64,000 bases of DNA, from assembly GCA_000733415.1 (NCBI GenBank), contig KL662191.1, forward strand, positions 3,624,867-3,688,866. Reading direction: 5' to 3'. The notes below the pieces were generated by a model. It did not search any database, had not been told where the DNA came from, and saw only the letters and a list, made by a program, of their open reading frames with translations. This DNA is from [Leptolyngbya] sp. JSC-1 (GTDB lineage Bacteria; Cyanobacteriota; Cyanobacteriia; Elainellales; Elainellaceae). This document shows positions 15,413-23,963 of this stretch, one piece after another. A program made the position numbers and the translations under genes. Numbering within the stretch: the first letter of the stretch is position 1; every line of letters begins with the position of its first letter.

Positions 15413-18400
15413 ATGATGGATACTACAATGCCGTGGGAGCTATTCGGCGGAGTCTTTGGGCTGAACGCAGAGGTGTTTCAGGAAACGGATGCCATCCCCC
15501 ACGGTCTTACCGGAGCGCTGCTGACTGTGCTGCTGGCCCAACTATCTTTGGCAATTGGCCAAATTATTGTTCTGTTTGTCAACCGGGTTAAGCCCATCCG
15601 GTTTGTCTTCAGCTTGCTGATTAGCGCGGTTTTATATACATTTGGCTTTTTGTTTCTTGTCTTCAGCACTTGGCTGATCTGCCAGTTACCGTGGTCGGTG
15701 TCGGTGTCGTTTCTGACGCTAGTGAAGGTGCTGGGATTGAGCTATGCGCCGCTGCTGTTTGGCTTTTTGGGAGCTTTGCCCTATCTAGGTGAGCCGATTT
15801 TGTCACTGCTGTCGGTCTGGCATTTGCTGGCGATGGTGGTGGGGTTGAGCGCAGTAACCCAGATGGGCATTGCAGAGGCAGTTGGCTATGTGGCCTTTGG
15901 TTGGGCAGTCAAGCAGGTGCTGGAACACACGATCGGTCAGCCGATTGCTAAGTTCGGTAAATCGGTGGCTGATTGGGTGGCTGGCGTCAAACTGGTCCAA
16001 AGTCGAGAAGAACTGGTGCAACTGATCAAAGTGGGGTTGGGGCCGTCTTCGCCAATTCTGGCCGCAGAACAGCTTCGATCGGCTCGGCAAGCATTTGAGC
16101 AATCTGCTGAACTGTGGTTACGAACAGCCCTACGCCAGCGAGTTCCCACTCCCGCCACGCCAACGGGAACCGCGCCTCGACCCGAATCTGCTAAACCTGC
16201 ATCAACAAGACCGCAATCCGCTAAACCCGAATCTTCTCAGTCGGTTCCTTCTGCAACTCAGTCGGTTCCTGCAACCGCATTCCCTAGCACTAGTTCGGGC
16301 CCCAATTTGGGGGTTAACACCTCCCCAAAATCACACTCCCCTAGCCCAACCGCTCAAGCGCTAGGACTAATTGCAGCTTTGCTGGGCATGATTCTGCTGT
16401 TTGTGCTGGTAGCTTTGTCACTACGGCCCATTCAGTTAGCAGTGCTGGGCTGGCACAACCATTTGCCGGAGTTGCTGCGAGTGCTGTTGGATTTGGCTTG
16501 GCTGGGAGTGATTGCCCTTGTATTTGCCGGTTTGCTCGCACCTTTGGAAACATTGGGCTGGTGGGCGGGCTGGTACGACGATGATGTGGCCACCGCTGCG
16601 GAAACCCAGAGTCGGGCTACTGCAAAGCCAACCAGCGACAGCTTGTTCCCAACCACACCCGCTCCTGCCGCTCAGCCTGCCCCTCCTACTTTTCTGCCTC
16701 CGGCTCAAACCGATGCGCCCAGCCGCTATGTAATTTACCTCGATGGGATTGGCCAATCCGGTGAGGAATATACTCCTGATGTGGAAGACTTCTTGGCGGC
16801 GCTACTGCCAACTTTGCCCAAGGAGGTGGCCTTTATCCGCGGCTTAATGATGTACTCGGTGCTGAACAAGCCGTTAGATCAAGATCGACCGCTGGCGTTT
16901 CTGTGGCGCATGGCTGATAAAATGCGGTGGAGCAATCCGGCGGCTCTGTTGGGCGTTTTGCTGAATCTGCGCAATCTAATTATCGTGGCGGTGTCAGCCG
17001 ATAAGCGCTATGGCCCCATCTACAACCAGGGCATTGCTCAGGTACTCTACAACGGATTAATTGAGCGTAACTATCAGCCTGGCAGTGGAGTGCCCGTGAC
17101 GTTGGTTGGCTTTAGCGGCGGAGCACAGATGTCAGTAGCCGCAGCTCCCTATCTACGGCGAGCGATTGAAGCCCCGATTGAGGTGATCTCGCTGGGTGGC
17201 GTAATGAGCGCCAACAATAATTTTTTGAAGCTGGATCACCTCTACCATTTAGTGGGCGACCGGGATATTGTCGAGCGCTGCGGCCCGATTTTCTTTCCCG
17301 GACGCTGGAAACTGTTTCCCCTGTCCTACTGGAACCGGGCCAAGCGCCAAGGCAAAATCAGCATCACTTCGCTAGGACCAGTCGGGCATCAAGTTCCAGG
17401 CGGCATCATGGATCCCGATCCAATTTTGCCCGATGGCCGCAGTCCGCTTCAGCAAACGGTTGACCTGATTCAGCAAATCCTCACCGACCAGTTCTTAGCT
17501 CCTCAGCCAGCCAAGCCAAAAGCGCTCAGCAACTATGACCTCTACAAACGGGCGGCTTTCAACGATCCGGCTTACTACCCGCTTGAGCAAACGGTTGACC
17601 CAAACTGGTATCACCCAATTGGCACCTGGATGGGGCGGCTGATTTTGCCACAGCTCCATGAACGGCAGGCCATTCGAGGTGTGTTGTTTGAAGTGCACCA
17701 TGCGGATAGGGGTTATGAGCATCTGGTGGGACAAATCGTCAAATTGCGCTGGATTGATACGCCGTTGATCAAAAGTTTTGTTCAGGCGGCTCGGCATGAC
17801 GTTCACTTTAGCGCTGCGGCAGACTATTCCAGCGAGTATGGCGGCTTAGTTCATCCCGAACGGTTGAACCATTGGCGACAGGTGGGGCCACTGGAATCGT
17901 TGGCCGGTGCCCATCCCACCGATGACCTGATCGTGATGCTGGACGGTGAGGTGCAGGTCGAAGATAACACCACCCTGCGGATCGTCAATCAACCCGTACA
18001 AATTACCGGACGCTACTATGGCTTAGTACGATTCCTCCAGCCAATTGCGGGTAGTGACCAGTTTCGCGTCGAGCATTTTAATCCCACCACGGGTCAGTTC
18101 AACGGTGGAACAGAAATCGTCCACCTGCCGCCCGTGATCGCCGATCAAAACGGCTGTTTTCCCTCTACCACTCGCGCTCTGGAGCAGTCTCCCCTCAACG
18201 AAATGGGCTGGTACATCTATGGGGCCAAGGATGGGGCGGGTCTGTTTGTAGTTCAGTCCTACGCACCCCGGTCGCTGCTGCAGCTCCAGCCCGATCAGGT
18301 GATTTTCGGCTACAAGCCAGCCTACCGCTATATTCGCAAACAAACCTGGGCCAACATCAAGGCCAAGAAAGGCCAGATCAGTTCGGTGCTCTTGAGTCCA

Positions 18401-19345
18401 GAGCTGAGCCTGCAGAAACCAAATGCACCAGAGCTAAATGCACCAGAGCTGGATGCGCAAGAGTTGCAAGAGTTGAAACACCAACAAGCCATTGACGCTT
18501 GGCCAGAGGGTACCCGCGCCTTGGTGCTACATACCTATGGTGGCATTGGCGGCCAGAAACGGGAACCTGCAGCGGCGACGCCTTTGTTTTTTGGCCATTT
18601 TGCCTATGGCTTAGCCATCGTGGTGCGCGATCCGCTCACGCACGAACTGCGGTTTGAAATTCAGTACTACCAGGTCTACACCCACAACACCGATGGCATC
18701 GTTGCGGGAACACTGCACTGGTCGCGCTATATGGGCGATCGGCAGTTTGGTTGGGCAGGGGTGCGTCCGGTCTGTGACTTGCTGGTGAAGCTGGACGCCT
18801 TTACCGAGGATTTTGAGATCTACGGCTACAAAAGCTCGCCCCTGAATCTGATGCTGCGTCACTTGCAGGTGATGACGGCCCGCTACCGGATCGGCGATGG
18901 CACCGGCGGCACCTATGTTGGACTGGCGAATAACTGCTCGCAGGATTCTAACCAAGCGCTGTTTGCCAGCCTCAACAGTTTGGAGCGGGCGATCGAGGCC
19001 GATGCGGTGTCGCTGCAAAATTGGTTGTCGAGTTCGCAACAGGCAAGCCGCTATCAGCGGTTGGTGGAGTTGATCAATGTCCTACAGCGGGAACTGCAAC
19101 CCTTGGGCGCTCCCCGTTCCGACTGGCAGAAAAACGAATACAACCTAGGCTGCACCCTAGAAGATAGCCCCTTGCGCAACCTCAAAGCGGGGTTAGGAAG
19201 CTGGCGCACTCTCCTGCCCCGGTTAGCTAGCGATACGGTCGTGCGCATCTTTTTGCAGTTCGATGCCTCAGTTTGGGTGCTGCGGACTAACCAAATTGGT
19301 GGCTATGACCCAGACATAGAACCAATTGCCCCGATGACGCTTTGA
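15413..19345 (+). CDS. Giant membrane protein: Yip1-like region, alpha/beta hydrolase and a possible papain-like domain
   Basis: This 1310-residue protein starts at the ATG after GGGGGAA. About residues 30-160 hold four or more membrane helices in a Yip1-like arrangement. A Pro/Ser-rich linker (about 235-310) and two more helices (about 316-375) follow. From 435 an alpha/beta-hydrolase domain begins with YVIYLDGIGQSGEEY; its GFSGG nucleophile elbow puts Ser568 in the catalytic position, with VGDRD and GPVGHQVPGG as candidate acid and His regions. Residues 690-1000 form beta-rich domains of unknown type. Near the end, HFAYG (His1062) and NNCSQDSN (Cys1175) have the His-before-Cys order of permuted papain-fold enzymes. 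The assignment of this last domain is inference. Confidence 0.65.
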   Translation: MMDTTMPWELFGGVFGLNAEVFQETDAIPHGLTGALLTVLLAQLSLAIGQIIVLFVNRVKPIRFVFSLLISAVLYTFGFLFLVFSTWLICQLPWSVSVSFLTLVKVLGLSYAPLLFGFLGALPYLGEPILSLLSVWHLLAMVVGLSAVTQMGIAEAVGYVAFGWAVKQVLEHTIGQPIAKFGKSVADWVAGVKLVQSREELVQLIKVGLGPSSPILAAEQLRSARQAFEQSAELWLRTALRQRVPTPATPTGTAPRPESAKPASTRPQSAKPESSQSVPSATQSVPATAFPSTSSGPNLGVNTSPKSHSPSPTAQALGLIAALLGMILLFVLVALSLRPIQLAVLGWHNHLPELLRVLLDLAWLGVIALVFAGLLAPLETLGWWAGWYDDDVATAAETQSRATAKPTSDSLFPTTPAPAAQPAPPTFLPPAQTDAPSRYVIYLDGIGQSGEEYTPDVEDFLAALLPTLPKEVAFIRGLMMYSVLNKPLDQDRPLAFLWRMADKMRWSNPAALLGVLLNLRNLIIVAVSADKRYGPIYNQGIAQVLYNGLIERNYQPGSGVPVTLVGFSGGAQMSVAAAPYLRRAIEAPIEVISLGGVMSANNNFLKLDHLYHLVGDRDIVERCGPIFFPGRWKLFPLSYWNRAKRQGKISITSLGPVGHQVPGGIMDPDPILPDGRSPLQQTVDLIQQILTDQFLAPQPAKPKALSNYDLYKRAAFNDPAYYPLEQTVDPNWYHPIGTWMGRLILPQLHERQAIRGVLFEVHHADRGYEHLVGQIVKLRWIDTPLIKSFVQAARHDVHFSAAADYSSEYGGLVHPERLNHWRQVGPLESLAGAHPTDDLIVMLDGEVQVEDNTTLRIVNQPVQITGRYYGLVRFLQPIAGSDQFRVEHFNPTTGQFNGGTEIVHLPPVIADQNGCFPSTTRALEQSPLNEMGWYIYGAKDGAGLFVVQSYAPRSLLQLQPDQVIFGYKPAYRYIRKQTWANIKAKKGQISSVLLSPELSLQKPNAPELNAPELDAQELQELKHQQAIDAWPEGTRALVLHTYGGIGGQKREPAAATPLFFGHFAYGLAIVVRDPLTHELRFEIQYYQVYTHNTDGIVAGTLHWSRYMGDRQFGWAGVRPVCDLLVKLDAFTEDFEIYGYKSSPLNLMLRHLQVMTARYRIGDGTGGTYVGLANNCSQDSNQALFASLNSLERAIEADAVSLQNWLSSSQQASRYQRLVELINVLQRELQPLGAPRSDWQKNEYNLGCTLEDSPLRNLKAGLGSWRTLLPRLASDTVVRIFLQFDASVWVLRTNQIGGYDPDIEPIAPMTL

Positions 19346-19640
19346 AGTTTGTTTAGTATCCCTGGTAGCAATTTGCAAATGCTGGGAACCCTGGAACAGG
19401 TCTGCGCTGGATTTGTATTCTGTGGTGTTACGCCTACAAGCTGAGCACTATAGCCTGCACTTAGTTGAATGACTTCACTCCATCCAGGCTGTTTTTGCCA
19501 TCGTCTACTCCTAAGACGAGCAGTAGCCGTTGCAGACCTAAATTTTATCGGATTGGTTTTGCTAGAGCAGCTTAGGAAAGCTGGCTGCTCTGGTTTTCTC
19601 TGCTGATTCGCGCTATCAACTCAACAACAGAGGAGCTTTA

Positions 19641-21125
19641 ATGGTTACTTCCCTCATCAACCTATCTGGCCTCAATGGTACAAATGGTACGACGCTGTTT
19701 ACTGATACCAATAGAGCGTTAGGACCATTCGGTGACATCAATGGCGATCAGATCAGCGATTTTCTCGTCAGGGATACCAACAATCCTCCGGGTCAGACCG
19801 GTAAGGCTTATATTCTATTTGGCACGCCCACCTATCCCGCCTCGTCTACTTTCAATCCCGCCAACCTGAATGGGGCCAATGGCTTTGCGATCAATCTGCC
19901 CAGAACGCCAGATCCAAACAATCAAGTTACCCCCTTTATCGAAGCGGCAGTGAATTCACCCGGCGACGTTAATGGCGACGGCATCAATGATTTGATCATC
20001 AGCTACTCCCCTGCCAACGCTCAAGTTCCCGGATCCGGTGAAGTCTCAGCTCCGGCGGTGGTGCAGGTTATCTTTGGACGCAAAACTGGCTACACGCCTA
20101 CTCTGGATACGAGCAATCTGAACGGCACCAACGGCTTCACAATTACCGGCGGCTACTTCTACAGCAGTAGCGATCTCAACAATGATGGCGTCAGCGATAT
20201 TGTGCTGGCCAATCCCATTGCCTCACCCAATGGTCAAGCCCAAGCCGGACAACTCTATGTGCTCTATGGTAAGCGCGACGGCTTTGCAGCCACAGTTGAT
20301 ATCGGAGCGATTAACAGCACCAACGGTTTGGTGATCAACGGTACCGGAGTGAATACCCGTTTGGGCGCATCTGACTTTGAATCGAGTGGTGATTACAACG
20401 GAGATGGTATTTCCGATTTAGGCATTTTTCGCAGTGGCTTCGGTCCTGGAGAAACCGTTACAGCTCAACTGCCCAACTACATCATCTACGGTTTCAATGG
20501 TGCTGTAGCTGGATTAACCACAACCGCGCCCAACATCGATGCGGCTGGAGTCAATGCCCCGCTAGCAGTCGATTTGGCAGAAAACACCCTTGGCATTGAT
20601 TTTCCCGGCAGCCCCCTGATCCGAACATTGCCGGCTGGATTCCTCAATGTTAGCGGCACAGCACTCGACGATGTCTTACTTGGCGACGATGCCAATAACT
20701 CGCTGGCCGGAAATGCCGGCAACGATGTGATCGAAGGTCTAGACGGTGATGACATCCTGGTGGGTGGTGCTGGCTTCGATACGCTCACCGGCGGTGGTGG
20801 CAAAGATACCTTTGGCTTCGGCATCGGACAGGCTTTCAACCGTGCTTTGATCGGTGTGGATCAAGTCACCGACTTTGGTGTCAGGGAAGACAAAATCCAA
20901 ATTGATCGCACCACCTTCACAAAAGTCAAGAATCTCTCGTTCGAATCGGTGGAAAATCTGAGGCAGGCTCGCCGCAGCGATGCGCTAATTGTCTACAACG
21001 AAAGATCTGGCGCGTTGATCTACAACGAGAACGGTGCGAGAAACGGATTTGGCAATGGAGGTCAGTTTGCGTTGCTGACAGACGGACTGAATTTGACAGC
21101 CAGGAATTTCTCTGTGGTAGCCTGA
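19641..21125 (+). CDS. FG-GAP/RTX calcium-binding repeat protein
   Basis: The ATG follows a good ribosome binding site (AGAGGAG). The 494-residue product has three or four FG-GAP/integrin-like blades, each with a calcium loop such as GDINGDQISD, GDVNGDGINDL, SDLNNDGVSDIV and GDYNGDGISDLG. The repeat LNGTNGF or similar introduces each blade. Residues 335-390 carry hemolysin-type nonapeptides (GNAGNDVIEGLDGDDILVGG), and the C-terminal 90 residues match the VTDFGVREDKI region usual after such repeats. There is no N-terminal signal peptide, so export by a type I system recognising the C-terminus is expected. It is probably a secreted or surface protein. Confidence 0.85.
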   Translation: MVTSLINLSGLNGTNGTTLFTDTNRALGPFGDINGDQISDFLVRDTNNPPGQTGKAYILFGTPTYPASSTFNPANLNGANGFAINLPRTPDPNNQVTPFIEAAVNSPGDVNGDGINDLIISYSPANAQVPGSGEVSAPAVVQVIFGRKTGYTPTLDTSNLNGTNGFTITGGYFYSSSDLNNDGVSDIVLANPIASPNGQAQAGQLYVLYGKRDGFAATVDIGAINSTNGLVINGTGVNTRLGASDFESSGDYNGDGISDLGIFRSGFGPGETVTAQLPNYIIYGFNGAVAGLTTTAPNIDAAGVNAPLAVDLAENTLGIDFPGSPLIRTLPAGFLNVSGTALDDVLLGDDANNSLAGNAGNDVIEGLDGDDILVGGAGFDTLTGGGGKDTFGFGIGQAFNRALIGVDQVTDFGVREDKIQIDRTTFTKVKNLSFESVENLRQARRSDALIVYNERSGALIYNENGARNGFGNGGQFALLTDGLNLTARNFSVVA

Positions 21126-21162
21126 TTTGTCGCTACCTAAAACCTGATAAAACGATGCTTAT

Positions 21163-21190
21163 CCCCCAAGCCTGAGTCAGGTGTTGGGGG
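21163..21190. terminator. Hairpin between convergent genes, possible terminator
   Basis: CCCCCAA at 21163-21169 pairs with TTGGGGG at 21184-21190, and CCTGA and TCAGG extend the stem inside. It lies between the stops of the RTX gene (plus) and the TPR-like gene (minus). No T tract follows on either strand, so termination is a guess from position. Confidence 0.4.
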
Positions 21191-21224
21191 TGAGTATCTG
21201 CTTCTGATTGTCTGAAAGTTTGCC

Positions 21225-21674
21225 CTATTTGATTGGGTTAGTGCCATTATCCAAAAGTTCGGCAGCCTCAGCGTAGGAACGGGTGGTTTCAGGAATGGAT
21301 TTCAGGATGGCTTTAGCTTCGGAGATTTTGCCCTGTTTGAGCTTGGCCTGCCCCAGAGTCAAAATGGTTTCTGCCCACAGATCTTGTAGTTGATTCGCTC
21401 TGAGGAAATTCTCGTCTTCGACGGGAATTGTTTGCAGCAGGGCAATCGCATCTACATAGCGGGAACGACTAGCCAGGGAAAATGCCATTTCAATCACATT
21501 GTCGGACAGGTCGGCCTTTGGATTGACGTTAGATTCGGAGGTGGTGTCTGGCAGATCTGCCGTAGCGTCAGCCGAGGCCTCAGCGGGTGAATTTAAACTC
21601 GGTAGGTCATGTCCCCAATAGCCCCACAGACCGAAAAAGATCAGTGAGCCTAAAAATGCTAGCCTCAGCCTCAT
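21225..21674 (-). CDS. Exported small protein with a possible TPR-like pair
   Basis: This 149-residue protein begins with a signal-anchor (RLAFLGSLIFFGLWGYWG). After a short Ala/Asp-rich stretch the second half is helical: MAFSLASRSRYVDAIALLQTI, then NQLQDLWAETILTLGQAKLK and GKISEAKAILKSIPETT. This spacing of about 35 residues is like one or two TPR units. The gene overlaps the upstream ferric-reductase-like gene by four bases (ATGA), so the two are translationally coupled. A role in supporting that membrane protein is inference. Confidence 0.65.
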   Translation of the reverse strand: MRLRLAFLGSLIFFGLWGYWGHDLPSLNSPAEASADATADLPDTTSESNVNPKADLSDNVIEMAFSLASRSRYVDAIALLQTIPVEDENFLRANQLQDLWAETILTLGQAKLKQGKISEAKAILKSIPETTRSYAEAAELLDNGTNPIK

Positions 21675-22303
21675 GGGTTAACCTCCTGAACAGTTGTTTT
21701 TTCAGGTTTAGTCGCGGCAATTAGCTTGATCGGTAGAATCGCAGCCGTCATCAAAGCCAACGGCAAGTAAACCACCATGTTTTCTTCAGCTCGATGCATA
21801 AATTCCTGCAGGAAGAAGTACCAGAAAAACAGCATTCCAGTGCCATGGAGACTGTTCCAAAGCCAAGGTGAAATTTGGCGGCGGATGTTTCGAAAAGAGG
21901 TTACGGTCATCGCCACCAAGAAGCCGTAGCAAATAATCGATAGAATCAGCTCCAACCCCTCGATATGCGGTTCTTGTGTCATGATGATCAAGGTTGTGAA
22001 ACCAAGGGCATGGTAAAGATAGACAATGGCAAACGCCAAACCCAGGTATTTTCGATTGGCCAACAGCCAGTAAGCTTTGCGTGACGGAATCAGCTTATAC
22101 AAGCTACCGCTCAAACTCAGCATGAAAAACAACGGAAAAGAAACGCGGCCCGTGGCTCGAATGGTCAGCAAAACGCCAGTTTCTGTGAGACCATGAGCAA
22201 ATAGCAGTAATAGCATCATTGTTGTAACGCTAATTGACGTTAGCGTTACAATCTCCCAGGTTCTGAACCGACCCCAACGCATAAGTTGTAGCATAACTTC
22301 CAC
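21671..22303 (-). CDS. Ferric reductase-like transmembrane protein
   Basis: This 210-residue protein has six or so membrane helices. The histidines in YLYHALGF, SLHGTGM and EFMHRAE lie where heme-ligating histidines are found in ferric reductase-like (MsrQ/FRD) membrane domains, and a VTLTSISVTTMMLLLLFAHG first helix fits too. No flavin or NAD domain is attached, so it must pass electrons to or from another protein. It overlaps the downstream exported gene by four bases. The first residues before MRWGRFRTW might belong to a slightly shorter start. Confidence 0.7.
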   Translation of the reverse strand: MEVMLQLMRWGRFRTWEIVTLTSISVTTMMLLLLFAHGLTETGVLLTIRATGRVSFPLFFMLSLSGSLYKLIPSRKAYWLLANRKYLGLAFAIVYLYHALGFTTLIIMTQEPHIEGLELILSIICYGFLVAMTVTSFRNIRRQISPWLWNSLHGTGMLFFWYFFLQEFMHRAEENMVVYLPLALMTAAILPIKLIAATKPEKTTVQEVNP

Positions 22304-23039
22304 TTGGCACTCATTATTTACTTCTGGTTTTATCCAGTGTTCGATCTCTCGTCATGATAGATGCACTGATAAGACTATCCAGCGAGTTGATTAAATAACC
22401 AGAACATCATACATTTCTGCTAAATTATATGGGCCTGCCTTACATTCTAGGCTCTTTTTTCCATCTATAAAATCTTTAAAGCCAGCTCACATAGAATACC
22501 GCTAATATATTTCGGAGACCGACTATCGCAGTTGCAAATGAATATCCTTATCCATTCCAATAGACATTCAACTTCTAGCTGCGCTTGAAATCTTGCAATA
22601 AAATTCTGCAATCCTGGCTCAGAAGCTGATCAAATTCAGGAGAACTGCACCCGCCTTACAACTCCAATGAAGGCTTCTGTCAAAGCATAAGCAATATCCT
22701 ATAGTTTTACAATGAAGAAGCCGCAGAGTTCGATAGAACTTTACAGAACACCTGTGGTTACTGCTGTTCTTGTTAAAAAGACATAAACTCGCTAGCTCAC
22801 CTGTAAAGCCCTTGAGAAAATAGCGGCTTACACCACAGCGACTACCGACGCTACTTGAAAGCTGAGTCTAAAATTAATTCACAACGGCAGCCCATCCGCT
22901 GAACCTAGCTATTTGCACATCTTCCCTAAGCAGGAGGGCGAACAGAAATCACTCTTTTGTGAGAGACAGCCCAACCCCCTCAGCGAAGACAATAATCTTA
23001 TCTCTACCTGCACAGTATGTTGCCAAATACACAGTTCTA
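22304..23039. other. Long intergenic region, nothing recognised
   Basis: The bases between the ferric-reductase-like gene and the response regulator contain no convincing open frame and no RNA that I can name. The sequence is AT-richer than its neighbours. AGGAGG at 22932-22937 is the only ribosome-binding-like run, and it is too far from the GTG at 22959. Confidence 0.5.
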
Positions 23040-23450
23040 ATGAATGTTTTGCGTTCTAAGCCAGTTTCTGAAGCCAGCCGCATCCTGGTGATCGATGATA
23101 TTGAAGATAACGCTTTTTTACTACAAACGCTTCTAGAGAGTGAGGGCTATCGGGTTGAAGTAGCTAGCAGTGGGCCAGTTGGGCTGAACTTAATCGAAAC
23201 GACCCCGCCGGATTTGGTGCTGCTCGATGTGATGATGCCAGAGATGAATGGCTTTGAAGTGGTGCAGCGAATTCGCCAGAACTCCACTCTTCCGTCCATT
23301 CCAATTTTGTTGATCAGTGGCCATGCTGAAGCTGCATCAGCCCAAATAGCGGGGATTCGTGTAGACGGATTTGTTAGTAAACCAATTGATTTTGAGGAAC
23401 TATTGAGTCGAGTTCGGGCAATTTTGCAGTCCAAGCCTGTCCTGAGTTAG
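23040..23450 (+). CDS. Single-domain response regulator
   Basis: I chose the ATG at 23040 (MNVLRSKPVSEASRILVIDD, 136 residues); the frame is open back to a GTG at 22959, but that would add an unusual hydrophobic leader. The receiver domain is complete: VIDDIEDN acidic pair, phospho-acceptor Asp in VLLDVMMPEMNGFE, the conserved Ser in LLISGHAE (in the Thr/Ser position) and SKPIDFEEL with the Lys. There is no output domain. It probably works with a hybrid kinase such as the one encoded 0.5 kb downstream. The last codons and stop lie in a 15-bp tandem duplication. Confidence 0.88.
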   Translation: MNVLRSKPVSEASRILVIDDIEDNAFLLQTLLESEGYRVEVASSGPVGLNLIETTPPDLVLLDVMMPEMNGFEVVQRIRQNSTLPSIPILLISGHAEAASAQIAGIRVDGFVSKPIDFEELLSRVRAILQSKPVLS

Positions 23451-23465
23451 CCTGTCCTGAGTTAG
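23436..23465. repeat. Exact 15-bp tandem duplication across a stop codon
   Basis: CCTGTCCTGAGTTAG occurs at 23436-23450 and again at 23451-23465. The first copy supplies the last residues and TAG stop of the response regulator. The second is non-coding. It looks like a recent slippage event. Confidence 0.9.
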
Positions 23466-23963
23466 ATAGAGCCAAAGCGAAGTCTGCTTTCTTTGGAAAC
23501 AACCTTTGGAACCTACTTGTTGCATAACGCCAAGGTTGTTCTGATTCGTTACAGTCGATAAGCAGGCGTTTGAGCTTAGAATACTGCGCCGCCCGTGAAG
23601 CTAAAACCACTTCATGAATTCGGATGCTGCGCCCTCGGTTGCTGCAAGAACGCCTTTGGTCAATCTGGCCTAGAGGCACTGTAGAATCTACTGGTATCGA
23701 AAAAAAGCTATAAGTTTCTTAGGAAACATCTAAATTAAGCAGGATTTAACTCTATCTAAGGGTAGTTCAGCCTTTGCCCCTTTTGGGGGAGGATAGAAAA
23801 ATTGACTCATCGAGTAGCATAGATGGCCTGTGTATTGCTCGCTTCGTTCTCTGTTGATTTTATTGATTGATACCTAATGTTGACTGCTGTTGACTGCTGA
23901 ATTGGGTTTAGATCAGCCAAGTTTTAGGTGAGATAGGGGTGCATTAGCAGGAGAACGAAATCC
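23466..23963. other. Intergenic region before the hybrid kinase
   Basis: About 500 bases without a supported gene. AACAACCTTTGG near 23499 and CCAAGGTTGTT near 23531 can pair as an imperfect stem. A minus-strand open frame across 23374-23679 overlaps the response regulator and matches no family I know. Confidence 0.4.

Noticed and set aside
23374..23679. Minus-strand frame after the response regulator
   Set aside because: It overlaps the real gene's end, has no ribosome binding site and matches no family.
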